NCBI GenBank assembly: GCA_012934845.2
Contig: WNNJ02002157.1
Location: 186,001-250,000 of the forward strand
Reading direction: 5' to 3'
DNA: 64,000 nt
Source of the DNA: Pomphorhynchus laevis
Lineage: Eukaryota > Acanthocephala > Palaeacanthocephala > Echinorhynchida > Pomphorhynchidae
The position numbers and the translations under genes were made by a program. Every line of letters begins with the position of its first letter. Positions within the stretch are counted from its first letter, which is position 1. The notes beneath the pieces were generated by a model, which saw nothing but the letters and a program-made list of their open reading frames with translations, did not search any database and was not told the DNA's origin. Positions 1 through 10,655 of the stretch are shown one piece after another.

Positions 1-700
1 AATAGTGAGTGCATGATGACGCGATGAGAAATGCTAGGCCAATTGAGAAGTAATAGATGACAAGAAATATGATCAAAGCGTCGGAGGCAAAATAAGATAC
101 GAGCGTCTGTGTGGATAACTATTTGAGAAGGGCTTAGTAAGGTTTAGGGTAAGTTGACTAGTAAAATGATTCGAAGTTCAGTTGTGGGAAGATAAGTGAG
201 AAAATAAGTTGTCTGCAGATGTTTGGATTAACTATTCTACGAATACATCGAAGGTCACGGAGATGAAAAGATCTTCGCGAAAAGAAGGTAAAATAATTTT
301 TTTATCAAATTAAACACCAAGAAATTTCAAATGATCGACAATGAGAATAGGTTTACCATCAAAAAGTACAGGGATAAAATATCACGTTGTATATATATTT
401 CTTGTAAATAAGAAATATCACGTTGTGGGGAGTCAGCGATAAGACGCTTGATTTTTCGTTGATGATCATCTAAATTGAATTAAGTAATTGGAAACTACGA
501 TTACGAATTCTGTAAGACAATGCAAGATCACCGATATTCAAAGAGCGATAATAAGAATATAGAAAGGTGTCATCTACATATTGCATGATGTGAAACGTCG
601 CGCTACAACGAAGGAGAAGATGCGCTTGGTGCGGTAGGATGAGAACCAGCAACAGTTTTACAATATAAACCGTAGCGACGACAAAGTCAGGATATAAGTG
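1..700 (-). mobile_element. L2/CR1-type LINE, decayed 3' part of the reverse transcriptase
   Basis: On the minus strand the stretch near 600-570 reads HIMQYVDD, a variant of RT motif C (normally YADD), and near 62-97 reads LRRFDHIS. The same two landmarks in the same order occur in the L2-like copies at 50 and 62 kb (FHVMQYADD, LRRFDYTS/LRRFDHTS). Between them the frame is broken several times. The 3' end lies beyond the left edge of the window, and the 5' end fades out near 640-700 before a MULE remnant. This copy is clearly more diverged than those at 50 and 62 kb. The L2/CR1 assignment rests on shared sequence with those copies, which have a recognisable endonuclease and RT. Confidence 0.7.
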
Positions 701-714
701 AGTGGTTAAATATG

Positions 715-1565
715 TCAAAGGCTGATGAAAGGTTGAGAAAATGAAATTTTCTCAACCTTTAAATATTCAAGTTTTTTTGTATTTTGCAGCAGCTGGAAGG
801 CAAATTTAAAATCATAATTTTTACTAAATAGTGTTCTTAATCCAAGACTGTTCAGCTTCCTCATTAGACATAGTCCTATGTGAAAAAAACATGTATTGAT
901 TGAAGTTGTAGGTAATACTACTTTTACTGCATTAAACACAACTATTTCGAAATAAATCTGAACTTTAAAGGGATAAAAATTGATCTCTTTGTTTTCTAAT
1001 ATATCCAACAACTTTATTACCATATAAACATATGCAGATTCATCTTTTGAGGATATAAAACTAAATACCAGGGGAAATAACTAATTATTAGCAACGCCAT
1101 GTATAGAAGAAGACTTAAATGTGCCATCCATAAAAATGCGAACGGAATTAAAACCTGAAAATCTTCTTATAATGTCAGCATTGCCGATTATTACTATGCT
1201 AAGTCTTTCTTCAAAACGTTTATGCATCAGACAATTGACACCATCCTGCCTCAGAAACCATTCTTCTTTAATACTTCAAAAAAATACTTTTGGCCACTGA
1301 AGGATATAAAATTCTTTTTTCGAGTTCCTTCAAAACGAACTCCAACATCGCCTTCTCATCAAGGAACAGCGCAAAGAAAGGGATCAACGAATATCAACTC
1401 AATCAGCTTCTCTTTAATCAACATTCTTATCATTTGTTTTAAATCAGTCTCGTGATTGTGTTCATTATTTACCAACTCAATTGTGTAATCAGTAGAAACA
1501 GCAGGTACTGAACGCAAATTATTGCTACACTTTCAATATTGTTTGTTAGTATTACATCTCCAGCT
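715..1565 (-). pseudogene. MULE (Mutator-like) transposase remnant with FLYWCH-type N-terminus
   Basis: Read on the minus strand from 1565 downwards, pieces of a Mutator-like DNA-transposon transposase appear in the expected order. First come WRC and NEHNHETD (near 1460), the end of a FLYWCH/WRKY-like zinc finger. Then, near 1130-1170, comes VRIFMDGTFKSSS, the first catalytic Asp in the DGTF context typical of MULE transposases. It is followed by LFPLVFSFISSKDESAYVYM. Near 870-900 is NTCFFHIGLCLMRKLNSLGL, the conserved C-x2-H block (normally GCFFHxxQ). Several stops and frame changes separate the blocks, so the gene is dead. The C-terminal part and terminal inverted repeats are not visible. 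The family call rests on the order of three independent motifs; the FLYWCH part is the weakest. Confidence 0.72.
728..760. repeat. Perfect 15-bp inverted repeat, 3-nt loop
   Basis: Arms at 728-742 and 746-760 are exact reverse complements with GAA between them. The hairpin sits where the MULE reading frame ends and the decayed L2-like copy begins. It may mark a rearrangement junction. Confidence 0.85.
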
Positions 1566-1576
1566 AGCATGGAAGA

Positions 1577-1975
1577 GGTAGTTATCGATTATGGGGACAC
1601 TTTTTCCTTTCCTCGGCGGTAGTCATAATATGTTTCTCGACATTAGTTTTGGGGTAAAGAAATATTTTTTAAGATAATAGCATTTGAAAGTAGTGAAATT
1701 TGAGAGTAGTGAAATTTGAGAGTAGTGAAATTTGAAAGTAGTGAAATTTGGAAGTTACGAAATTTGTAAGTAGCAAAATTTGTAAGTAGTGAAATTTGGA
1801 AGTGGTGAAATTTGGAAAAGGTAGTTATCGATTATGGGGACACTTTTTCCTTTCCTCGGCGGTAGTCATAATATGTTTCTCGGCATTATTTTTTGAGTAA
1901 AAAAATATTTTTATAATATAATGCATTTGTAAGTAGCGAAATTTGGAAGTGGTGAAAATTTGAAGTAGTTTTATT
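1577..1975. repeat. Minisatellite of 16-bp units inside a 243-bp higher-order repeat
   Basis: A module of about 70 bp starting GGTAGTTATCGATTATGG occurs at 1577-1646 and again at 1820-1889, nearly identical. Each copy is followed by a short AT-rich link and then by tandem 16-mers of the type GAAAGTAGTGAAATTT: about eight units at 1685-1817 and about three at 1925-1975. The whole looks like one duplicated composite unit with an offset of 243 bp, differing in 16-mer number. No coding potential is seen. It is not a CRISPR array: the units are contiguous, with no unique spacers. Confidence 0.85.
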
Positions 1976-2144
1976 AGTCTTATATATAGTCAATGAAAAC
2001 CAAATTCCATTGCCAGCAATACAAACGATAAAACATGATATATTGCATCATTTGCACATTTCTTGCTAATGTAAAAAAATTCAGAATTTGATTTTTTTTC
2101 TTTTCTAGTTTTATTTATTGGTTGACTTGTATAAAATTCCATTC

Positions 2145-3040
2145 TATTAATAATGTTTATGGTTAATGTATATTTTCTATTGTTATTATTAACATTTATT
2201 GTTTGATTATAGTATTTTGTATTACAATAACCGTCTATTATACGACTTAGCCTATCATAGTCGTTAATTAATTTTTGATTTATTGAACATATGATATCTT
2301 TAGAAAAACTTTTATATTTACATAAAGATCTTTTAGCTTATTATCACTTAAAAGTTGTTTTAATATTTCTAATTGTTCATTTATATACATATCTTTTTTG
2401 ATATTTTTAACTCTATTTTTCCTATTCCTTTTATCGCAATGACTTCTTGGTTTGCGTTTAACGGGATTATAATAATATAGTTGTTTTTATGTACTATAGT
2501 ATTTCTGCCAATTCCTTGTACCACGTCATTCAATCCTAATGGGTACATGGAATTAAGCGTTTTAATCCAAAAATCTTCTCTTTCTAATAGTTGTTGATTT
2601 AATATTGCCTTGGTTCGTTCAAACATATATGTTCTAAAATAAATAATTTACAGTATCCTATATCATGTCTTATTAATCTCATATGCTTATAAAATATAGT
2701 TTGACTATAATAGTGCCTAAACCTAGTTTTTAACATTTGATATTTTTTTCCAATATTTTGCAATCCACATGTACATTGTATTAGATACACTACACCCGCG
2801 GTATTGCAGTTACAATTATTATTAATATTTAATGAAAAACATTTCCTTTCGTATTACTTACAAATCAATTATTATTTATAACATCACAAGCTTTATAATT
2901 TTTCCTAATACATTTGAAAGATCTAAAATAAAAATCTTTAGTACATATTTATTTTTCCGATCTGGTAACATACGATCAGCATGTATTTTGGACAGCTTCT
3001 ATCAAGAAATAGCAGCAATGCCAAAAACTAACGGTATCGA
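2145..3040 (-). mobile_element. Naiad-like Penelope element, 5' part with GIY-YIG domain
   Basis: Minus-strand reading gives GVVYLIQCTCGLQNIGK near 2790-2740, the start of a GIY-YIG endonuclease with a CxC pair. It is followed by REDFWIKTLN and YPLGLNDVVQGIGR (about 2590-2510), the usual C-terminal block of that domain. Downstream comes a Lys/Asn-rich linker (INEQLEILKQLL and DYDRLSCIIDSY in the better copy at 34.7-35.1 kb), which in other copies runs on towards the RT region. GIY-YIG therefore lies before the RT, the permuted order described for the Naiad/Chlamys-type PLEs, rather than after it as in Penelope proper. Several stops are present. The fragment ends near 2145, short of the RT. 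Confidence 0.72.
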
Positions 3041-3043
3041 TTA

Positions 3044-3115
3044 ATAGGGGCCGGGACCTAATAACATAGCATTTCTTCCTGATTACCACTAATCCTTTCT
3101 GATGCAGAAAGGATC
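3044..3115 (+). repeat. PLE terminal-repeat motif (AGGGGCCG...CCTGAT type)
   Basis: AGGGGCCGGGACCTAATAAC at 3046 resembles the motif at the 3' end of the PLE at 17.1 kb (minus strand) and at 54.53 kb (plus strand). Here it lies on the plus strand, opposite to the adjoining PLE body. It contains a perfect 10-bp hairpin (3092-3101 with 3105-3114). Probably a piece of a PLE pseudo-LTR. Confidence 0.5.
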
Positions 3116-3119
3116 ATCC

Positions 3120-3885
3120 GAAATGTTTGTCTTAAATATAACTGTTTTCCTACTCTAATTAATACCAAACCATTCGAAATCAGAAATAATTTCGATTAAG
3201 TTTGAAAAATGTTAATTATAAAGCATTTAATTCATTGAAACTCAAAAGCTGCAAGCGAGTCGAATGACAGTCATTTAACAGGAGAATGAACTGAAACGTG
3301 AAATGTATTAGATAAGCAGACGATATTCATTAAGATTGAAATATACCATAAGGTTTAATGCATATAAATAAAACCAGATAAGTAACATTAAATTGAATAA
3401 AAATATATTACTTATTCAGCGATTTTCGAACTAAAAAAATATATTTGAAATTATTTAATTAATTATTAATTTTCCTTAAAAATTATATTTTGAAGGAAAA
3501 ATATATTTAAAGTTATGTGATATTAATTAGGTCGTTACGGAAGATAATAATAGTGTCAGAAAATTTAATCAAGCACAATACTAATACCTTCCATGTATTC
3601 GCCTTATATTTATTTGTATATAAATATTTTAAAATAAATACTGAAAATAATATATCAACCCGTAATGTGTATTTTTAATATCCATTAAAGCTCCCACTTG
3701 GGGGTGTCCGTTCCTCTGCGTGGTGCTACTCGAAATTCCCAGTCGCATATCATCTGCATGGTCAGCTAAACCTGAACAATTCCAGGTGACAAACCCATAT
3801 GATAGGTCGATCATGAGGATACTAACAATAATCGTTATAAATGGTAAAGTCCTTTAATTTTAGCACTAGGCTAGGGTGTACACAG
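3120..3885. other. AT-rich interval, nothing recognised
   Basis: No coding motif or clear repeat is seen. A 61-residue minus-strand frame at 3629-3814 has no recognisable domain and is treated as chance. Confidence 0.6.
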
Positions 3886-3887
3886 CA

Positions 3888-4115
3888 ATCGATGCGGAAA
3901 TTTTTTCGGGCTGAAAACTACTCCCTCGTAAAGACTGCTCTGGAGAATAACATCGGAGGCAAGCGCCCGATAGGTCGACGAAAACGACGATAGCTGAATA
4001 GCCTACACACATATATCAAGACTTCCGGACTTCCTCCAAACCAGTTCCGAATATGGCGAAATCGGGACCAAATCATGCATACACGACCCACCTCAAAGCG
4101 GGATAAAGGCTAAAG
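3888..4115 (+). mobile_element. RTE-type LINE, 3' end only
   Basis: Plus-strand translation near 3890-4110 gives SLVKTALENNIGGKRPIGRR and ends in KRDKG-stop, followed by GGATAAAGGCTAAAGAAGAA. The intact RTE at 46.4-49.9 kb ends in KGKRPKGRPRQRW...NTRDKG-stop with the same GGGATAAAGGCTAAAGAA tail. The fragment is heavily 5'-truncated and carries a stop after the KRP block. It is an RTE-type tail of a different, older subfamily. Confidence 0.72.
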
Positions 4116-5840
4116 AAGAATTATAGTTCCCGCTTTTTTTGAACCTATATTTTATTATTCGAAAAATGCTTATGATAATAAAATTACAAATATTACAAAT
4201 ATTTATAAATATTTTTTATTATAAATCATTACTAGTAATTGTTCTCGATTTGGCATCAGAAGTACGGGAGCTAATTGTGCTCCTGGCCTTAATATTGTTC
4301 GTTTTCTAGCTTTCGTAGGTGACCTTGTTACTTTGCTCTTATTTTCCTTCTTATTATCCTTTTTCGGCATCGTCAGGATGTAAATTTGCCCGCTGTAATG
4401 TGCAATATTTAATTTGAAAAGCTTCAACAAATGCCATTTCGCGCCAATGAGAAATATAAATCGACATTTATCAAAATTGCTTTAATGTATTTTAAATTAC
4501 AGTAATTTCAATAATCATTTTATAAAACAAAATCCATCACATCCTATACAATATAGAGCGTATAATACTATTCTAGCCATTTTAGGATTTCCACGATATT
4601 TTTCCAACTAACAATTTAAGCATATCGAAGTATAATTTACACTGAGGGATCATGCCTTATCTGGTATATTATATAAAATAAATACGAATATTGATTAATC
4701 CCAGACAATGTTGTTGAACAACACATTATTTAATAATTTAAAGAATTATGAACAGACTGATTTATAAACTTTGTGCTAAAATGACACATTTTTATTTCAT
4801 TTATAAATTTGAAAATTTTTTATTATTCAAAACAAATATATGATAGTAAAATTACAGACAGATTTATGTATAATATTAAATAAATATATTGATAAATATT
4901 TTTACATTTAAAAATTTATTTTTATTCACTGCAAAAAATCAAAATAATATAAAAAGCACTGCTGCAAAACAGCTGTCCTCTAAAGTGATTTCGGATCACA
5001 AATTACAAAAGCTCAAACTATATAGCTTTATGATAACAGAAATCGCTACCAGCTTTTAAATTAATAATTCTTATTTTTAAAGTGATAAAAAGCAACAAAA
5101 GATGTCAACAAGATCAAACCGAATGCTTGATTTTAATAGCTCACAGTTCATTTGTAATTATTTATTGTTTCCTTTAGACGAAATTACTTCAATGTTAAAT
5201 GCTAAAACAATTGAAGATAATGGTAGAAAGATATCAGCTGGAAAGAAGCAATTAATTTGTTTCGATCGAGTCCTAATTTCCCGAAAGCCAGTAAGGTTAC
5301 GTTCAGTCAACCGTTTTTACAATATATGATTAAGAAATCATATTTGATCAAATCATTAATTTTGTTCAATCGAGACACGACTGGATATATTTGTCAGCGA
5401 GTATCGAAAGGAATATCCTGATTTCCCTTGTTTTACTTTGCTGGTGACGATTGATTCAACTGATAAATCTGATTGATTTCTTCTGAATTAAATTTATCAA
5501 AAAATCTATAAACTTTAAATTTTAAAAAATTATTAAAAATGCCAATAAACAAGTCTTAACATTTTATTAAAATTAATATAAAATCAATTTTTATTGGCAT
5601 GAATTGAATGCACAATCATTTATTTATTTATCCATAAAATTTTCTTACCCGGAGTTAAAATTTACTTTTAATAATCCATCAATTTATCGAAAAATTGTTT
5701 TCTACGATGTCATATTTGATCCATAATTAATTATTGTTAATAATTATTATTAATTATTGTTAATTAATTATTTATTATAATTAATTATTGAAAGTAATTA
5801 TATAATTAATTACTTATAATAAATTATTTAAAATTAAGAT
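4116..5840. other. AT-rich interval with two unrecognised small frames
   Basis: Open frames of 75 codons lie at 4203-4430 (minus, including MPKKDNKKENKSK) and 5102-5329 (plus). Neither shows a domain, a membrane segment or a neighbour that would support a gene. The rest is AT-rich with runs of TTAATTA repeats around 5730-5830. Confidence 0.5.
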
Positions 5841-5844
5841 ATGC

Positions 5845-6780
5845 TTTGATGACACGCCTGATAGCATTCGATTTGTACAGAGTGAATTTGTCGATTATGA
5901 AAATTATTGATCATCACGTAACGTTGCCGTTAAAAACGTGTTGATCTTAGGTTACTTGTACATGCCTTCAGTAAACTGGGACACATACATGTTATAAATG
6001 CGATGTTGGAATGGTTAACCTATTGGGTCAATCAATAATACATCATTATGGAACATGTTCGTAAGTGTACTAAGTTTTCTGTGATGTTCAGGGCCCTTTT
6101 TATTATACTAAGTTTTGACCTAAAAAGGCCGTTCTGCAGCTCATTATAAAACACGACAAATTAAAAGCAAAACCAAAAGACCAGTCAAGAGCAATCTAAA
6201 GATAACGTTTTTCAATGTTGTCTTGATCAGCATGTCTTATCCAACTGTTGACAAAAGCCTTGAATTGGCTTAGTTATAATGCAGCCAGGATGTCACATAG
6301 TAATGAGTTTCATAACTGTAACGCTCGGCGTCACATTTACGATATCATTGTAGATCTCCAATTTGCCTTGTGCGGAACATGAGTGAAAGGCCCCTATGAC
6401 TTTTTCGGACATATATTTCAACACAGTCGCTTGGATATCCATTTATCTCCTTTACTATATGCCAACTTTGGATTTGTGTCTGTCATCTTCTCTACATTTC
6501 GTGGATAGGGTCTAGTAAATGCCACCCATTAGACATTCTGATCATACCACTTTATTGATTAATGTCAGGGTATCTATCTTACATCATATTTCACTCTCCC
6601 ATTCAAAGTTAATTCAAAGTAAATCTTGATATTCTGAAACAGCACCTATTGACTGTATCTTTACGCTTCGTTGTCGGTAACGAATTCTCCTAGACATGTT
6701 TCAAAGATTTATTACTAGTCCTATTAAATAGTTTTACTCCCTATATAAACTACTCTAGAACGGCTTCATCATCGCCCAGG
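5845..6780 (+). mobile_element. LINE-F fragment: endonuclease domain remnant
   Basis: The plus strand reads FDDTPDSIRFVQSEFVDYEN and then NVLILGYLYMPSVNWD (about 5935-5985). This is the GDFNxPxxxW block of an apurinic-type endonuclease/exonuclease/phosphatase domain, with GDFN changed to GYLY. Near 6530-6560 HSDHTTLLINV matches the SDH block of the same fold. Frames are broken repeatedly. The fragment ends near 6780, where a second LINE-F copy starts with the same FDDTP...FVQSEFVD text. LINE-F looks like an endonuclease plus RT LINE of the CR1/Jockey-like group; the exact clade is not resolved. Confidence 0.65.
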
Positions 6781-6784
6781 TTTA

Positions 6785-8640
6785 GTCGTAACGTGCTTTG
6801 ATGACACGCCAAATTGCATTCGATTTGTACAGAGTGAATTTGTCGATTTATATATCACACGTAACAATGTCACTACATTAAAATGGAGAGCTAGATCATC
6901 CTGCTAAGAGCCACTTACTAATTATTGCTTTGCTGACCCTTAATCGTTGTTCAAGGATATACCTTTTAACAAGCGAGGAAATCGATTAATAAAGTCTATA
7001 TTCGAATCAAAGATAATTACAAATTTGATACTTTGGAAATCGCAAACGAGTTTGCTAAGCACTTTGCTGTATCTTATCAATCAGACGCCGTTCCTTTTGA
7101 ACAAGAAACCCCAAGTGATCGAAAACCTGTGAGTCGGGTCAACATTTTGTTCGATTTCAATGATGTAGTTTGTGAACTGTTGAAGTTGAAAGGATCAGCT
7201 AGTGCTATTCCGGATTATTTATCTTTGGGTTATCTACGGAACTTAGCGGGCATAATCTGTACACCGCTACATAATATTTTCTCGGCATATGTTGCATTAG
7301 ACAAATTACCTTCGGATTGGAAAGGCTCTGTTATCTGTCTAGTATATAAGAAAGGTGATTAATCAGCTATAAGTAATTATAGACCAATCAATCTTACCCG
7401 CATATTTTGTCGTGTTCTAGCACGCTTATTGAAGAGTAAAATTGTAAACCAACTGGAAGAGAATAATATCTTGTTCCGAACATAGCTGCACGTGATTGTT
7501 GGACTGAGTACTGTTATCTCGGTACACCAGTCGATGTCGTATTCTTCGACTTCTCCAAGGCTTTTGACACAGTGAATCTTAAACATTTGTCAAAAAAACT
7601 GTTCAGAATACTTTCAGACCATCGTATAGCGCGATTGGTCGACTAATTCTTATCTGATAGATACTCCTCAGTCAAGGTGAATGGTGTTCTATCTAAAAAG
7701 CTTCTCCACGCCTAAGGGAGTTCCACAGGGTACCGTGTAAGGCTCAATATTCTTTTATATGGACGTCAATGATTTAGTTGATCTATTGATTCAGTATCAT
7801 TGATGTATACTGATGTCCTTAAAATATGGCATTCTATCTTCTCTAATCTTGATCCTAAATTACTCAAGATATAAACACAAAATCTGAATGGTTTTGTAGT
7901 GATAGACTATCTGTAAAAAGTGTTCATTCACGTGCATTAAGCGTTCAAACATTGAGTGTCCACGCCATTACTACCTTGATAGCCAGCCTTTTGATCAAAC
8001 AGCTTCGTACAAAGAATTGTGCGTTTTAGGTTAAGTGCTGATAAACATTGACTAGAATGCGGCACTAAAAGCCACGAGTTTAAATAACCGCGCTGCCAAA
8101 CTGTGAAGCAAGCTCAGAAGGGCTATAGTCTTTTCAACACGTGCTCACAACTTTAAAGCCCTTATGGATAACCACCTTTTACTAGATGCCGGCGTCTAAT
8201 TTTGATTAAACATATTTAAATAGTTAAATTTAGTAGTTAAATTATCTTACTTAATAGTTAAGATAATATTTAACATATTTAAATACTATATATTATTTGT
8301 ATGTTTTCTTTTTTTCATTTGCTCAATTGTGATGCAACTTGTGGAAAGCATTAGCTTATGATATTTTCCACTTTATAAGTAAATAATATTTCTCACTGAA
8401 ATATTCAGATTTATAAAAAATTATGAATTGTGAGAAAATTGAATTATCATTATGGTGATATGTATTTCCAGAATGTGTCGTTTATCCATTTAATTAAATA
8501 TATAATAAATGTATTATCATTCCGATGGTTTTCGACATGTAACGAAGATAGGGTTGCGCAAATGATGCTACTTTTGCATTATGAGTAATTTCCATGATAT
8601 CCTTACCTTTACATTTTACAATCCCTTATACAATGTATGT
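6785..8640 (+). mobile_element. LINE-F copy 1: RT and 3' UTR
   Basis: After a short endonuclease scrap (6790-6850) the plus strand carries an RT: IIC...PLHNIFSA, LPSDWKGSVICLVYKKGD (7300-7360), NYRPINLT, then VVFFDFSKAFDTVNLKHL (motif A, about 7530-7590), GVPQG-like motif B near 7715 and MYTDV near 7805 in place of YADD. The ORF tail reads FKALMDNHLLLDAGV-stop at 8150-8191. About 450 bp of 3' UTR follows and recurs in copy 2. Stops and frame changes make it non-functional. An internal deletion has removed most of the endonuclease. Confidence 0.72.
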
Positions 8641-9130
8641 TTGCTCTAACGCTAAATGAACAATTGATTCGCGTTCGCTGATCAATGTAGATCGTAAGTG
8701 CCTTCGAGTTATGTCACATGCAATCATTCTGAGTATCTGGCGGTACGCTTGCCCATCTTGTTATTCAACTACTATCGAAGAGAATAATCGTTTGGTGTAC
8801 GTTTTTCTATCTGCTACAAAATTAAAAAGGTCTCACTTTGTTACACAGGCCGTTTAGTGCACTTAGGCTAGCCTGACTGCGTTACCTACGTGACAGGGTT
8901 AACCTAAGATTTGTATTGAAAATTCTGCACACTCGAAAACATCTCCTATCGCGTATATTGCATCTGAAGAATCAGCCGTCCCTCCTGAGCATTCTTTGAT
9001 GTTTAAATTGACTATAGTCCTTTCAACGCATGTTCAAGTGTTTGAAATGTTTCTGGGTAATGACCTTTTTACTAGATGCCGGCGTCTAAAACATATTTAA
9101 GTACTATCTATCATTTGTATGCTTTCTTTT

Positions 9131-9295
9131 TTTTCATTTGCTCAATTGTGATGCGACTTGTAGGGAGCTATAACTCATGATGTTTTCCACTTTATAAATA
9201 AATAATATTTTTCACTAAAATATTCGGATTTATAAGAAATAATGAATTTTGAGAAAATTGAATTATCATTCTGGTAATATGTATTACCAGAATGT
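9131..9295 (+). repeat. Left copy of ~165-bp direct repeat flanking short LINE-A
   Basis: Runs from TTTTCATTTGCTCAATTG to TTACCAGAATGT. It matches 10193-10359 with about one substitution and one 2-bp length difference. It differs far more from the paralogous segment of copy 1 (about 8310-8480). Confidence 0.88.
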
Positions 9296-10192
9296 AACAA
9301 ATAAATGTTTTCTTGAAATAACAAACTGTTAAATGAAGACATCGTAGAAAAACAAAATGTCAAAAATTTCAAATAAACCAAACCAGCCAGCTTTAGATTA
9401 GCCACAGTGGTCTTCTTTATTCTTCCATTTTACGGCCTCAGGTCCGAGAAGATCTGAGCCCACTTACCGATCCAACACGCCGCCTTCCGACTGAACCACC
9501 CAGGGTCTTTCACCCCCGAAGAATTTAATCGAGACGGACTATGCTGGGTAAATGAGAGACGAGGAGCTTAAGAAACCTTAGCCTTTGCTCTGGGGGACGT
9601 CCTCTCGAAAAGAAGACTAATCCCAAGATAGCCCAAGCGCTCCATAGGCGCACCTGGGTTTTCCCTTTCAATGACAAATGTTGAGCCCGCTTCAGGACCC
9701 ACCTAGCTTTCTTCAGGATACGTTTGAATCTATCCAGATCTAACCTGTATAATGCCAAAGTCCACTAGTGAAGACTCAAAAAAGTTTTTATAGCTTTTTA
9801 GAATGTCAGAGGTTGTAAAGGATATCTTGATTTCGGTCTCATAAAATTTAATTGATTTAAATAAAACCATATTTGAATATTTGTCAGCGAATGAACGAAG
9901 AAAGGTGTTAAACAGATTCTGCCTTTCTATCGGCCTAAGTAGCTTTATAATTGCAAGATCTTTTAACTTTAAGATGGAAGGGAGTACCTCCACATCCTCC
10001 GTAACAAAAGAAACGTTACTAACCTTTCTATCTGTAAGATTAACAGTTGATTTTACCTGAAGATATTATAAAATTGTTTGCATTTCCTACCTTTTTCCCA
10101 GCAAAATCCTTTTTCATTAATCGTTCGAAAGTCACTTTACTGCACAATTTTTTTGGAATATTTAAAGAAATTGTTTTTGCAAATGAAAAAAG
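9296..10192 (-). mobile_element. LINE-A, internally deleted copy (ORF1 start joined to ORF2 end)
   Basis: On the minus strand, 10060-9750 encodes the N-terminal half of the LINE-A ORF1 (VLPSILKLKDLAIIKLLRPI, matching PIPKLSNLCIINALKPIER in the full copy). Near 9745 it switches to the last part of ORF2 (DLDRFKRILKKARWVLK...GRPPEQRLRFLKLLVS). The 3' UTR follows, with the conserved hairpin at 9434-9460. About 3 kb present in the full copy is missing at one join, including the zinc knuckles, the endonuclease and the RT core. Both ends of the element are kept and the flanks are duplicated for about 165 bp, so it seems to have inserted, or been copied, in this shortened form. It cannot encode a working RT. 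Confidence 0.78.
9434..9460 (-). other. LINE-A 3' UTR stem-loop (short copy)
   Basis: Complementary arms around GGCCTCAGGTCC and GATCTGAGCC. The same stem is present in the copies at 10656-10682 and 60424-60450, and lies about 0.1-0.25 kb upstream of the element's 3' end. Confidence 0.65.
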
Positions 10193-10359
10193 TTTTCATT
10201 TGCTCAATTGTGATGCGACTTGTAGGGAGCTATAACTCATGATGTTTTCCACTTTATAAATAAATAATATTTTTCACTAAAATATTCGGATTTATAAAAA
10301 AAATAATGAATTTTGAGAAAATTGAATTATCATTCTGGTAATATGTATTACCAGAATGT
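10193..10359 (+). repeat. Right copy of ~165-bp direct repeat flanking short LINE-A
   Basis: Partner of 9131-9295. Beyond 10359 the LINE-F 3' UTR continues, as in copy 1. The pair therefore behaves like an unusually long target-site duplication. Confidence 0.88.
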
Positions 10360-10496
10360 GCAGTTTATGCATTTAATAAAATGTATATATAATAAATGTA
10401 TTATCACTCCAGTGGTTTGCGAGCATGTAACGAAGATAGGGTTGCGCAAATGATGCTACTTTTGCGTTCTGAGTAAATTCCACGACATCCTTCTTA

Positions 10497-10509
10497 CCTT
10501 CCCATTTTA
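10497..10509 (+). repeat. Target-site duplication of LINE-A, left copy
   Basis: CCTTCCCATTTTA, identical to 14392-14404. The empty-site equivalent in LINE-F copy 1 lies near 8605-8625. Confidence 0.9.
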
Positions 10510-10655
10510 TATAAATAAATAAAGATTTTATTAAAAATAAACATGCAGGATAATATCATTAACAGAAGACAGTTACTATCAAGCCTTTATCTAATCTTCT
10601 TCAAGATGAATTGACAATCTTCAAAGTTGCATGTCAGTCTTCTTTAAAACATTAT

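Noticed and set aside
1681-1817. Regular short repeats resembling a CRISPR array
   Set aside because: Units are 16 bp and contiguous without unique spacers, in a clearly eukaryotic setting.
4203-4430. 75-residue Lys-rich frame (MPKKDNKKENKSK) as a gene or LINE ORF1 start
   Set aside because: It has no following element sequence and no second copy in the window.
5102-5329. 75-residue open frame as a host gene
   Set aside because: No domain, no homologous neighbour and no splice or expression sign; the length is expected by chance in this composition.
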